NCBI GenBank assembly: GCA_038146785.1
Contig: JAYQSI010000002.1
Coordinates: forward strand, 47,190 to 111,189
DNA length: 64,000 nt
Source of the DNA: VMDJ01 sp038146785
GTDB lineage: Bacteria; Pseudomonadota; Gammaproteobacteria; Chromatiales; Chromatiaceae
Direction of reading: 5' to 3'
Positions 34,248-41,950 of the stretch are shown here, piece by piece. A model generated the notes under the pieces. It did not search any database and was not told the origin of the DNA. It was given only the letters and a program-made list of their open reading frames with translations. Numbering within the stretch: position 1 is the stretch's first letter; each line of letters opens with the position of its first letter. Both the position numbers and the translations under genes were made by a program.

Positions 34248-34464
34248 TAAGAAAAAACAAGAAAATGCATTATTGGCATCATTGAACACCATCAAGGAGT
34301 CGCCAACACAGCCGGCCAGTAAGAAGGCTCCTACGAAAAAAGCCGCTAAGAAGGTTGCTAAAAAGGCATCAACAGCAGTAAAGACCGGCTCGCCTCAGAC
34401 GAAACAAGCGACTCGAGAAGTTATTCAGTCTTTACCTCGCGGAAAGAGGGTTTGGCCTGATTAA
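34240..34464 (+). CDS. mcdB: McdB-like carboxysome positioning protein
   Basis: A small, very basic, low-complexity protein of 74 residues. It has a Lys/Ala-rich middle (KKAPTKKAAKKVAKKA, about 28-43) and a C-terminus RGKRVWPD with the single invariant Trp seen in McdB proteins. It would sit on carboxysomes and stimulate McdA ATP hydrolysis. The assignment rests on coupling to mcdA, the locus and the Trp-ending tail; sequence similarity to other McdBs is always low. It is shorter than most known examples. Confidence 0.8.
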   Translation: MANKKKQENALLASLNTIKESPTQPASKKAPTKKAAKKVAKKASTAVKTGSPQTKQATREVIQSLPRGKRVWPD

Positions 34465-34510
34465 ATAATCATTTATAAATGTTTCACGACGCACATATAA
34501 AGGTTTTACG

Positions 34511-35535
34511 ATGCACACGAGCAACTCCTACACGCCACCGGCGGCGATACCTGAATTTATTATTCGCCATGCCACTTTGCGTCAATTTCAGATTTTTGAG
34601 GCCATTGTTCGCTTAGGTAGTTATACCCGGGCAGCAGAAGAGCTTTTCTTAACTCAGCCAACCGTCTCTATGCAGACTAAAAAGCTGTCTGATGCGATTG
34701 GTATGCCCTTGTTCGAACAAGTGGGTCGAAAGGTTAAGCCAACTGAAGCTGGCGAAGTTTTGTATGCCTCTGTGAGAACGATTTTCGACACGCTATCTAA
34801 TGTCGAGATGGCAGTCTCCGATCTTAAGGGCATCAAGCGTGGTCGTATTCGTTTGGGTGTCATTACCACGGCTAAGTATTTTGCCCCTGAGCTTCTTGGT
34901 TTGTTCAGTGATCAATACCCAGGTGTTGAGGTTGCGCTGAAGGTATCAAACCGTGATCGCATTCTAGATCGCATCTCTCATAACGAAGATGATCTTTACA
35001 TTATTGGTCAGGCACCGGCCGATGCGACTGATCTTGTGGTGCATCCTTTCTCGCCAAACCCATTGGTAGTGATGGCGCCTAAGAACCATCCACTGGTGGG
35101 TCGTAAAAACATTACATTGGAAGAGTTGGCTGAGCAGCCTCTGATCATGCGTGAACCAGGCTCAGGCATTCGTGATGCGACGTTACGTATGTTTGAAGAG
35201 CGAGGATTGCGTCCGAATGTGCGTATGGAGCTTGGAAGTAACGAGGCGATTAAACACGCTGTTTATGGCGGTTTGGGATTAGCCATCTTGTCGTTGCATA
35301 CCTTGCGTTTGGAAGGTCGTTCGGGCCAATTGAACTGTTGGATGTCGAGAATTTCCCGATTATGCGCCAGTGGTTCATTGTCTATCCAAAAGGTAAAGAG
35401 CTGTCTTTAGTGGCAAAAGAGTTTTTGGACTTCTCGATCTCACACGAGATTAATATTCGTGAAGAGTTGATGCGTGACTTCCCAGAAGTCTTTGATGATC
35501 GTGAAAAAATGGCGAAGCTAAAAGCTGTTAAATAA
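34511..35535 (+). CDS. cbbR: LysR-type regulator CbbR at the carboxysome operon, split by a 1-base deletion
   Basis: CbbR-type activator. The N-terminal winged helix (ATLRQFQIFEAIVRLGSYTRA, FLTQPTVSMQTKKLS) and most of the effector domain are in one frame up to LEGRSGQL. The natural end, ELLDVENFPIMRQWFIVYPKGKEL and on to AKLKAVK, is in the +2 frame. One missing base near 35325-35335 explains the break. The restored protein is about 341 residues. Unlike the cbbLSQO regulator it lies downstream of its presumed operon and on the same strand. Confidence 0.87.
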
Positions 35536-35539
35536 GCGC

Positions 35540-36079
35540 TTATCGAATCTTATCGAGCATTCGACGCATTGATAGGTTGTTGTTAAACGCCTTTACTTCA
35601 TCTAACGCTACCCAGCCGACTTGGTGTGATTCGTCATTACCAGGCGGCTCAATTTGATCATTCGCTTCAAATAAGTAGCGAATATCATAATGGGCATGTT
35701 CTGGCTCATTAGGTCGAGCAGGGATGCGGTGAATATCAATATCAAAGATATCTGAGCTGACTGCTTTGATATCGTTCTCTGAAAGGCCGGTCTCTTCTAG
35801 CGCTTCTCGATAGGCCACTTCTAATAAATTGTGCTCACCGTCAGCATGACCACCGGGTTGAAACCAGCGGTTGAGTTTTTTGTGGTGCATTAGCATCACG
35901 TGCGTGCGTGCAGGATTAATTACCCAGGCGGAACCTGTCATATGACCATGCAGATTGCCGCGTTCGAAACAGTTGGGGTTTGTTTCGATAAAGCGAATCA
36001 TTTGCTCGCGATAAGCTGACTCGTACATATTGTTTGCACGGTAGCTATTGAGGTCACTTAGAAGCTGCTGTCGATTCAT
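35540..36079 (-). CDS. Nudix hydrolase
   Basis: Nudix-fold hydrolase of 179 residues. The Nudix box is around 82-104 and includes REALEETGL with the metal-binding Glu residues, preceded by FQPGGHADGEHN. The substrate is unknown. It lies 8 bases downstream of csoS1D on the minus strand, so it is probably co-transcribed with it. It might clean up damaged nucleotides or phosphosugars that inhibit RuBisCO, but this is a guess from context. Confidence 0.88.
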   Translation of the reverse strand: MNRQQLLSDLNSYRANNMYESAYREQMIRFIETNPNCFERGNLHGHMTGSAWVINPARTHVMLMHHKKLNRWFQPGGHADGEHNLLEVAYREALEETGLSENDIKAVSSDIFDIDIHRIPARPNEPEHAHYDIRYLFEANDQIEPPGNDESHQVGWVALDEVKAFNNNLSMRRMLDKIR

Positions 36080-36087
36080 ATCAACCT

Positions 36088-36710
36088 CTAGGTTACGGAT
36101 GGACGCTCAATCGCTGCGATTGCCGCAGCAGCTGCTTCATCAACATCTGCTTCGTTACCTGCAATCGTTAAACGACCAAAGGCGCCGACAGCACGCACAT
36201 CAACCAATGTGATATTGGCCGCTTTTTCAGCTTGATTGGCAGCGTAGATGATGTAACCAGCGGGCTCTGTTTCCAAAATAAACATGCTTTGACCTGGCAG
36301 AATCATTGAGCCACGGCGGTCTTGACGATTAATCAAAACGGTGTGGTCTGGAGACATGCCGCGAATAGTTTCTTGCCATGCAATGGTGGGCATTACACGG
36401 TCATTCAGAGAGCTGTTCATCTTACGCAGTACCGCATGACCAGCTTCACGCACATCACTTTGATCTCGTTGGTGAATCACCATTGAGCCGTAAGCACGTT
36501 CAACAACCTGTTGTGCTAGGTGAACGCGCGTCGCTTTTAGCGCTGTGTCGGTGAGGCGGTGTACTGCCATGCCGGGCGAAACCTCAACCCAGAGACAAGC
36601 ATCTCCTGGTACGGGCAAAAACCCTGCGACACAGTGGCCATATAGGCTGCAAGCTGAGGCTGCAGCGCATCCATGAACACGTAGGTGCGTAATTTGATAT
36701 TGGGGTTCAT
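36088..36710 (-). CDS. csoS1D: Carboxysome shell trimer CsoS1D, frameshifted near the N-terminus
   Basis: Tandem-BMC (BMC-T) shell protein that forms stacked trimers with a gated pore. The long frame has FLPVPGDACLWVEVSPGMAVHR, a first BMC domain, then MSPDHTVLINRQDRRGSMIL and the second domain ending VRAVGAFGRLTIAGNEADVDEAAAAAI. All of this matches CsoS1D closely. The apparent N-terminus in that frame is nonsense. The real one, MNPNIKLRTYVFMDALQPQ then LAAYMATVSQGF, is in another frame from ATG 36710. One missing T at the A-run 36617-36621 (plus strand) restores GFLPVPGD. The intact product is about 207 residues. Confidence 0.92.
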
Positions 36711-36740
36711 GAGCGAGAACCCCGACGCGTAATGTCAACT

Positions 36741-37061
36741 TTAAGAAGAGTAGGCGAGCTGTTGTGGCGAGTGAATCGGAAAAACGATTCTGCTTCCGCA
36801 GCTAATGTCTTCAATAGTAAGGCGAATGTGGTGATCAGCATGGCAATTTACACATTCACGAAGTTGATGGATAACGCGCGCTGTGTTGCCGTCATGCATA
36901 AAGGCATCACAACACGAGTGCCATGTGGTGCGTTGAGCCACATGGTCTGTGTGTTCAATTCGAATGATGCAGTTTTTTCTAACACAGTGGTTTATCCATT
37001 CGAGCGCCTGTTCTGAAAGCAGGCGATCTTTGTTTTGTTTTAAATCGACAACATTCTGCAT
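36741..37061 (-). CDS. Stand-alone RuBisCO-small-subunit-like (SSUL-like) protein
   Basis: A 106-residue protein that aligns along its length with RuBisCO small subunits. It has the IEHTD segment (35-39, against IEHTE in CbbS), a helix, HHIRL (77-81, against NHVRL) and a C-terminal strand RIVFPIHSP. It lacks the YWxMWKLP motif of true small subunits. In its place it has RTTWHSCCDAF (44-54), like the RxSSWQSC motif of the SSUL domains of CcmM, plus a second Cys (C70) spaced as in the redox pair of SSUL1. It is probably a RuBisCO-binding accessory protein. It lies 30 bases upstream of csoS1D on the same strand, downstream of the BicA-type gene. Confidence 0.72.
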   Translation of the reverse strand: MQNVVDLKQNKDRLLSEQALEWINHCVRKNCIIRIEHTDHVAQRTTWHSCCDAFMHDGNTARVIHQLRECVNCHADHHIRLTIEDISCGSRIVFPIHSPQQLAYSS

Positions 37062-37209
37062 CGTTATTCCGAGGTGTTATTTAGGATGTGCTTACCCTAA
37101 AAGACCTCAAAAGGAATAAAAAATAGAATGTGTCACTAAAATTCTTGGTGAGTTTTCTATGATCTCTACATTGTAAAGAACCTATAGGTTTAACTCGATA
37201 CTTAACTCC

Positions 37210-38859
37210 TTATGCGACCTGATTTGCGCGCTCTTCGAGCGATTGGCCAATTTTCTCTAATGCACTGTCTGGGTCATCGAAAATACAGGTCTCGCCAACC
37301 TTGTCCAAGATGCCCATATGTTTCATGCGTTGTTTGACTTCTTCGCCCATGCCGGTGATGCAAACAGGCAAGCCTTTACCTAAATCCTCTTCGATTAATT
37401 TTTCAATCGCTAACGAAGAAGAAACACCTATCGTGGGCACGTCTGTGAAGTCGACGATCAGCGCACTGTGCTGTTGTAAAACGGCATGTTGGCGACTAAT
37501 GGCTTTAGCAACGCCGAAAAACAGTGGGCCGCCGAGTGACATAACCAATACTTGGCCATGCATGCGCTGAGAATCTGTTTTAGGGTGGCGCGGCGAGTTC
37601 TTCATGATCGCTTTTACAGAGTCCTGTTGCATCTTGGAGAATCGCTCAACGGTCAGCATGTTGGCGATAAAGACGCCAATCAATACAGCCGCGATGAGAT
37701 CAACGAATACGGTTAAAAAGATAACCGCATACATAATGATGGCGGCTTTTTTCGACACGTGGAATGCACGCTTGATAAAGCCCCAGTCGATGATGTCAAA
37801 ACCTACTTTGAGCGCTATGCCCGCAAGTATGGCTAACGGAATCTCTGCGGTTAATTCAGCTAACCAAAGGACAACAATCAGTAAAACAATCGCACGGGTA
37901 ATACCGGATAAGGCAGAGCTTGCGCCAGTTTGAATGTTGACCACTGTGCCCATGGTTGCACCGGCGCCAGGAATACCGCCAAAAAGACCTGATGCAATGT
38001 TGCCCAAGCCTTGACCGTAAAGTTCTTTATCTGGATCAGATTCTTTCTTGGTTAGGTTTTCAGCAATCACCGAGGTGAGTAGGGCATCAATCGTGCCGAG
38101 TACTGCGAGAACAATTGCGTCAGACACCATGATGCCGATTTGATCAATGGTAAAAACGGGTATGCGAATGTCAGGTAGTCCCGTTGGGATCTCGCCAATT
38201 TTACGAACCGCATCCGTATCAAGGAACATGATGGTTAATACAGTGCCCAAAATCAGCGCCAGCAACTGAGGTGGCATAAAGCGACGAAGATTCTTTGGGA
38301 AGAAAATCAGTAAAGCAAAGGTACCTACAGCGAGAGAGGTCTCAAGTACATTAATGTTATCGATCAAGCTAGGTAGATTGCTGAGAGTGCCTAATACACC
38401 GCCAGATGGTGTTGCCTGACCGAGGAAAGGAGCGAGCTGTAGAATGATAAGGATGATACCAATGCCGCTCATAAAACCAGAGACAACGGTATAAGGCATC
38501 ATCGTCACGTACTTGCCAGCCTTGGCCCAGCCAAACAAGATTTGGAATACACCTGCGAGTACAACGACCGTAAAGGCCATTGCCATGCCATTCTCAGGAT
38601 TGCTCGCAATGAGGTTAGCAATTACCGCCGTCATGACCACGGTCATAGGGCCGGTAGGTTCCGAGATTAAGGTTGGGGTGGAGCCGAAAAGTGCGGCAAA
38701 TAAGCCAATCAGGACAGCGCCGTATAAACCGGCTTCTGCGCCAGCGCCAGAAGCAACACCAAAGGCAAGCGCCATTGGTAGCGCGATAACGGCAGCGGTT
38801 ACACCGCCGAAAAGATCGCCCTTTACGTTCTTAAAGTTTATGTCGTTCAGCAAAGCCAA
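37210..38859 (-). CDS. bicA: BicA-type SulP bicarbonate transporter
   Basis: SulP-family permease of 549 residues with a C-terminal STAS domain (about 425-540). Its N-terminal half follows cyanobacterial BicA very closely: GDLFGGVTAAVIALPMALAF, TLISEPTGPMTVVMTAVI, YVTMMPYTVVSGFMSG and GGIPGAGATMGTVVNIQTG. BicA is a sodium-dependent bicarbonate importer, so this is probably the inorganic-carbon pump feeding the carboxysome. The start appears to be TTG at 38859 with GAGGG upstream. It heads the minus-strand group with the SSUL-like protein, CsoS1D and the Nudix gene, after a 148-base gap. Confidence 0.88.
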   Translation of the reverse strand: MALLNDINFKNVKGDLFGGVTAAVIALPMALAFGVASGAGAEAGLYGAVLIGLFAALFGSTPTLISEPTGPMTVVMTAVIANLIASNPENGMAMAFTVVVLAGVFQILFGWAKAGKYVTMMPYTVVSGFMSGIGIILIILQLAPFLGQATPSGGVLGTLSNLPSLIDNINVLETSLAVGTFALLIFFPKNLRRFMPPQLLALILGTVLTIMFLDTDAVRKIGEIPTGLPDIRIPVFTIDQIGIMVSDAIVLAVLGTIDALLTSVIAENLTKKESDPDKELYGQGLGNIASGLFGGIPGAGATMGTVVNIQTGASSALSGITRAIVLLIVVLWLAELTAEIPLAILAGIALKVGFDIIDWGFIKRAFHVSKKAAIIMYAVIFLTVFVDLIAAVLIGVFIANMLTVERFSKMQQDSVKAIMKNSPRHPKTDSQRMHGQVLVMSLGGPLFFGVAKAISRQHAVLQQHSALIVDFTDVPTIGVSSSLAIEKLIEEDLGKGLPVCITGMGEEVKQRMKHMGILDKVGETCIFDDPDSALEKIGQSLEERANQVA

Positions 38860-39256
38860 AGCGCAGCCCTCTTTATTATTACGATGCTTTTATATCGTGG
38901 CTGCTATGGTTATGAAAAAGAGATATTTCCGATCGAATCCATCGACAATAGTCGATCTGAAATTGCATTATTGATAATCGTTTATAACTACTATGAATTA
39001 CATCGATAAGACCGGTTTTTGAGCCTGTTTATGCGTTGTTCCTCGCTGTATTTACCCTGTATTCCAATGAAAACGCGCGATGAAATTTCAACATAGAGGA
39101 TAGTCACTTTCTTGTATAGAAAATCCCGATGCTCATTGCCTTGCGTCGTTGTAGCAACATCTCTAGAGTTCATCCTGTCGATAGGTATCTAGCTATCGGC
39201 CTTAAAACCTTGAAAAGTGCAAACTTTTAACCCCGGCGTCGTGAACCGGGGTTTTT
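38860..39256. promoter_or_regulatory. Non-coding region upstream of bicA
   Basis: About 400 bases without a convincing gene. The part next to bicA is A/T-rich and holds an inverted repeat and TNA-N7-TNA pattern (38941-38987). The far end holds the fbpC terminator. A 60-codon frame at 38991-39173 on the minus strand has no ribosome site and no familiar features. An untranslated RNA ending at 39258 on the plus strand cannot be excluded because the terminator has its T-run on that side. Confidence 0.5.
38941..38987. promoter_or_regulatory. Candidate CbbR-type operator of bicA
   Basis: ATCGAC-N4-GTCGAT (38941-38956) is a perfect inverted repeat. Next to it, TAA-TCGTTTA-TAA (38975-38987) fits the TNA-N7-TNA pattern of CbbR sites. 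It lies about 80-130 bases before the bicA start. Pattern evidence only. Confidence 0.35.
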
Positions 39257-39258
39257 TT
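39229..39258. terminator. Terminator at the end of the iron ABC operon
   Basis: AACCCCGG / CCGGGGTT stem with a 9-base loop. Seven Ts follow on the plus strand. On the minus strand the stem comes directly after the fbpC stop codon and is followed by TTAAAA. It is bidirectional and stronger in the plus direction. Confidence 0.7.
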
Positions 39259-40321
39259 ATGCCTGAAGTTTTTTCTCGAACACCACGACATCATCCATAT
39301 CAAAGTAGATTCGCAAATGTTCACCAATGGCGTGATTGTGGTGACTTTGAACGAGGCAGTAGATCTGTTGATTATCGTCAACCGCAAGTGTGTAGAGATA
39401 TTCCGAGCCACGGAACGCGCGATCAACGATTTCAAACTTAAGCTCACTGAGATCGTCATGGATAACGTCATCTGGGCGCAGTAAAAGCTTCACCGCATTG
39501 CCTGGTGTGAGGCGTTCTTTGTTGATGGGCGTGAATAATCCGAGTGTGGTTCTGACGCGTTGATCCGTTTCAACGGTGCCCTCGATCAAAGCGGACTTAC
39601 CAACAAACTCAGCAACAAATTGTGTGCTGGGTTGGTGATAGATGGCATAGGGTGTATCCCACTGCTGTAAAACACCTTGATCGATAACCGCAATGCGATC
39701 TGCCATGGCGAACGCTTCATGATGATCATGTGTCACCAGTAATGCAGTGCAATGATCTTTCTTTAAGATCTCGCGAATATCCCGCGCTAATTCTTCACGC
39801 AGGCTGCTATCTAAGCTTGAGAAAGGCTCGTCGAGTAATAAGAGTTGCGGGCGTGGTGCCATCGCGCGAATCAAAGCAACACGTTGTTGCTGGCCGCCTG
39901 ATATTTGATGCGGATACTTCTCGCTATGTGCCTCTAATTTGACCAACTGTAATAGTTCATTAATGCGTGCATTGCGATCAGGTGCTGACCAATCGCGCAA
40001 TCCGAAGCCGACGTTTTCCGCGATCGTTAGATGTGGGAAAAGAGCGAAGTCTTGGAACACCATACCCACATTGCGCTCTTCAGTTTTTAAATGGATGTTG
40101 TTGGATGAGAAAACACGACCATTCACGCTGATCGAGCCATTAGATATTTTCTCAAGACCGGCAATCGCGCGAAGTAGGGTGGTTTTGCCGCAACCCGATG
40201 GACCGAGTAGGCAACCAATCTCGCCTTGTTCTTGGTTTAGTGTCACGTTATGCAAGATGGGTTTCTTGTCATAGTGAGCAGACACATCGTTGATTTCAAT
40301 CGCAAGTGTTTGACTGGTCAT
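39257..40321 (-). CDS. fbpC: Iron(III) ABC transporter ATP-binding protein
   Basis: ATPase of 354 residues. Walker A is GPSGCGKTTLLRAIAG (about 38-53), the signature is ISGGQQQRVALIRAM, Walker B is LLLLDEPFSSLD and the switch is LLVTHDHHEAF. The C-terminal extension (about 230-354) is a TOBE-type regulatory domain, common in FbpC/FutC. It is third in the fbpABC order; its ATG overlaps the permease stop by 4 bases. The gene lies under the Fur box at 43053. Confidence 0.92.
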   Translation of the reverse strand: MTSQTLAIEINDVSAHYDKKPILHNVTLNQEQGEIGCLLGPSGCGKTTLLRAIAGLEKISNGSISVNGRVFSSNNIHLKTEERNVGMVFQDFALFPHLTIAENVGFGLRDWSAPDRNARINELLQLVKLEAHSEKYPHQISGGQQQRVALIRAMAPRPQLLLLDEPFSSLDSSLREELARDIREILKKDHCTALLVTHDHHEAFAMADRIAVIDQGVLQQWDTPYAIYHQPSTQFVAEFVGKSALIEGTVETDQRVRTTLGLFTPINKERLTPGNAVKLLLRPDDVIHDDLSELKFEIVDRAFRGSEYLYTLAVDDNQQIYCLVQSHHNHAIGEHLRIYFDMDDVVVFEKKLQA

Positions 40322-41940
40322 GATTTAACATCTCGAGTTTTTGTGATCGATCGACTTAAAAAGATCACAGGAATAATGCCTACTGCAACGATGGTGAGTG
40401 CATAAGGTGCAGTTTCCATTAAGCGTTCATCAGAGGCTAATTCAAATGCTTTAACGGCAAGCGTGTTGAAGTCAAAGGGACGTAATACGAGCGTCGCTGG
40501 TAGCTCTTTTAAGACATCGACAAACACCATCAAAATAGCGGTAAGTAAACTGCCGCGCAAAATGGGTAGATGAATCTTGGTGAGGATTTCACGATGTCCA
40601 TACCCCATGGTTTTGGCTGCTTCTTCCATGGAATGCTTGATACGTTCGAGGCCGCTATCCACTGTTTGTAAAGAAAGTGTCAGAAAGCGGATGAGGTAAG
40701 CGAACAGCAATCCTGCCAAGCTTCCACTGAGTAATAGACCGGTTGATATATCAAAGGTCTCACGCATAAAACTATCGAGTGAGTTATCAAACCAAGTGAG
40801 CGGTATCAAAACACCAATTGCTACAACAGTACCTGGCATGGCGTAACCCAAGCTGCTGATGCGCATCACAGGATTCATCCATGCGCTTTTGTTTAAACGT
40901 TTGCCGTAGGCAAAAATCACCGCAACCGCGAGGATGAATAACGCGCTGATTAAGGCGAGCTCTACCGAATGTGTAATCAGTTGTAGATAGTCAGATGAAA
41001 TCGCTTCACTACCCAGTGAAATCCACCAGGTTAAAAATTGTGCTGCAGGGATGAGGAAGCCAAAAGCAACCAATGCGCTACAAAAGAGTATTGCGCTCAC
41101 TTTGGCTTTTCCAAGCAGAGGAATGCGATCGATCGCTTGATGACGTTGGCTGGTGTGATGGTAGCGAGCATGACGTCGTGAGTACTGCTCTAAAAACACC
41201 AAGCTAAAAACAAAAATCAGCAAGATTGAGGCTAATTGTGATGCCCCAACTGCGCTATCTAAACCGTACCAGGTGCGCAGAATGCCGGTGGTGAAAGTAG
41301 CGATACCAAAGTATTCGACAGTGCCGTAATCAGCGAGGGTTTCCATCATGGCAATCGATGCGCCGGCAATAATGGCAGGGCGGGCAAGCGGCAAGGCAAC
41401 TGTTTTAAAGGTGCGGAAGGGTCCATAACCGAGTGTGCGACTGACGTCGAGCACACAGATGGATTGATTGATAAAGGCTGCGCGAGCTAAAAGATACACA
41501 TACGGAAATAGCACTAAGGTGAGCATGCTGATAGCACCACCGAGTGATCGTATTTCGGGAAAGTAATAGTCACCGTATGACAGGTTAAAGGTGTCGCGTA
41601 AGAACGTTTGTATGGGGCCAGCGAAATCCAGTAGGCCTGTATACGAGTAGGCAATGATGTATGCGGGTATCGCCATCGGTAGCAGTAATGCCCACTCAAA
41701 AATGCCACGACCGGGGAACTGACACATACTGGTAAGCCATGCAGCACTGACGCCTAAAATGACCGTGCCAAGACCAACGCCAATCATGATGATGAAAGAA
41801 TTGGTCAGATACTCCGCCAGAACCGTATCGATCAGATGTGACAAAACCTCGCCGTTAGGATCGACGAGGTTTGAAACGATAACGATTAATGGTGTTGCCA
41901 ACACTAAGGTTAGCAACACCATGACAAGGCGAAGAATCAT
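40318..41940 (-). CDS. fbpB: Iron(III) ABC transporter permease
   Basis: Inner-membrane permease of 540 residues with two fused halves of six or so membrane segments each. Each half has an EAA-type loop (DVSRTLGYGPFRTFKTVALPLARPAI at about 164-189 and EEAAKTMGYGHREILTKIHLPILRGS at about 440-465). This duplicated form is typical of FbpB/FutB. It carries Fe(III) into the cytoplasm, powered by FbpC. Confidence 0.93.
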   Translation of the reverse strand: MILRLVMVLLTLVLATPLIVIVSNLVDPNGEVLSHLIDTVLAEYLTNSFIIMIGVGLGTVILGVSAAWLTSMCQFPGRGIFEWALLLPMAIPAYIIAYSYTGLLDFAGPIQTFLRDTFNLSYGDYYFPEIRSLGGAISMLTLVLFPYVYLLARAAFINQSICVLDVSRTLGYGPFRTFKTVALPLARPAIIAGASIAMMETLADYGTVEYFGIATFTTGILRTWYGLDSAVGASQLASILLIFVFSLVFLEQYSRRHARYHHTSQRHQAIDRIPLLGKAKVSAILFCSALVAFGFLIPAAQFLTWWISLGSEAISSDYLQLITHSVELALISALFILAVAVIFAYGKRLNKSAWMNPVMRISSLGYAMPGTVVAIGVLIPLTWFDNSLDSFMRETFDISTGLLLSGSLAGLLFAYLIRFLTLSLQTVDSGLERIKHSMEEAAKTMGYGHREILTKIHLPILRGSLLTAILMVFVDVLKELPATLVLRPFDFNTLAVKAFELASDERLMETAPYALTIVAVGIIPVIFLSRSITKTRDVKS

Positions 41941-41950
41941 AAGCTGATGT

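Noticed and set aside
36711..36738. CsoS1D starting at 36738 in the long open frame
   Set aside because: The residues up to the T-run have no family similarity, while the alternative frame from 36710 encodes the expected N-terminus.
38991..39173. A 60-codon frame on the minus strand upstream of bicA
   Set aside because: No ribosome site, no recognisable motif and it lies in an A/T-rich regulatory stretch; most likely chance.
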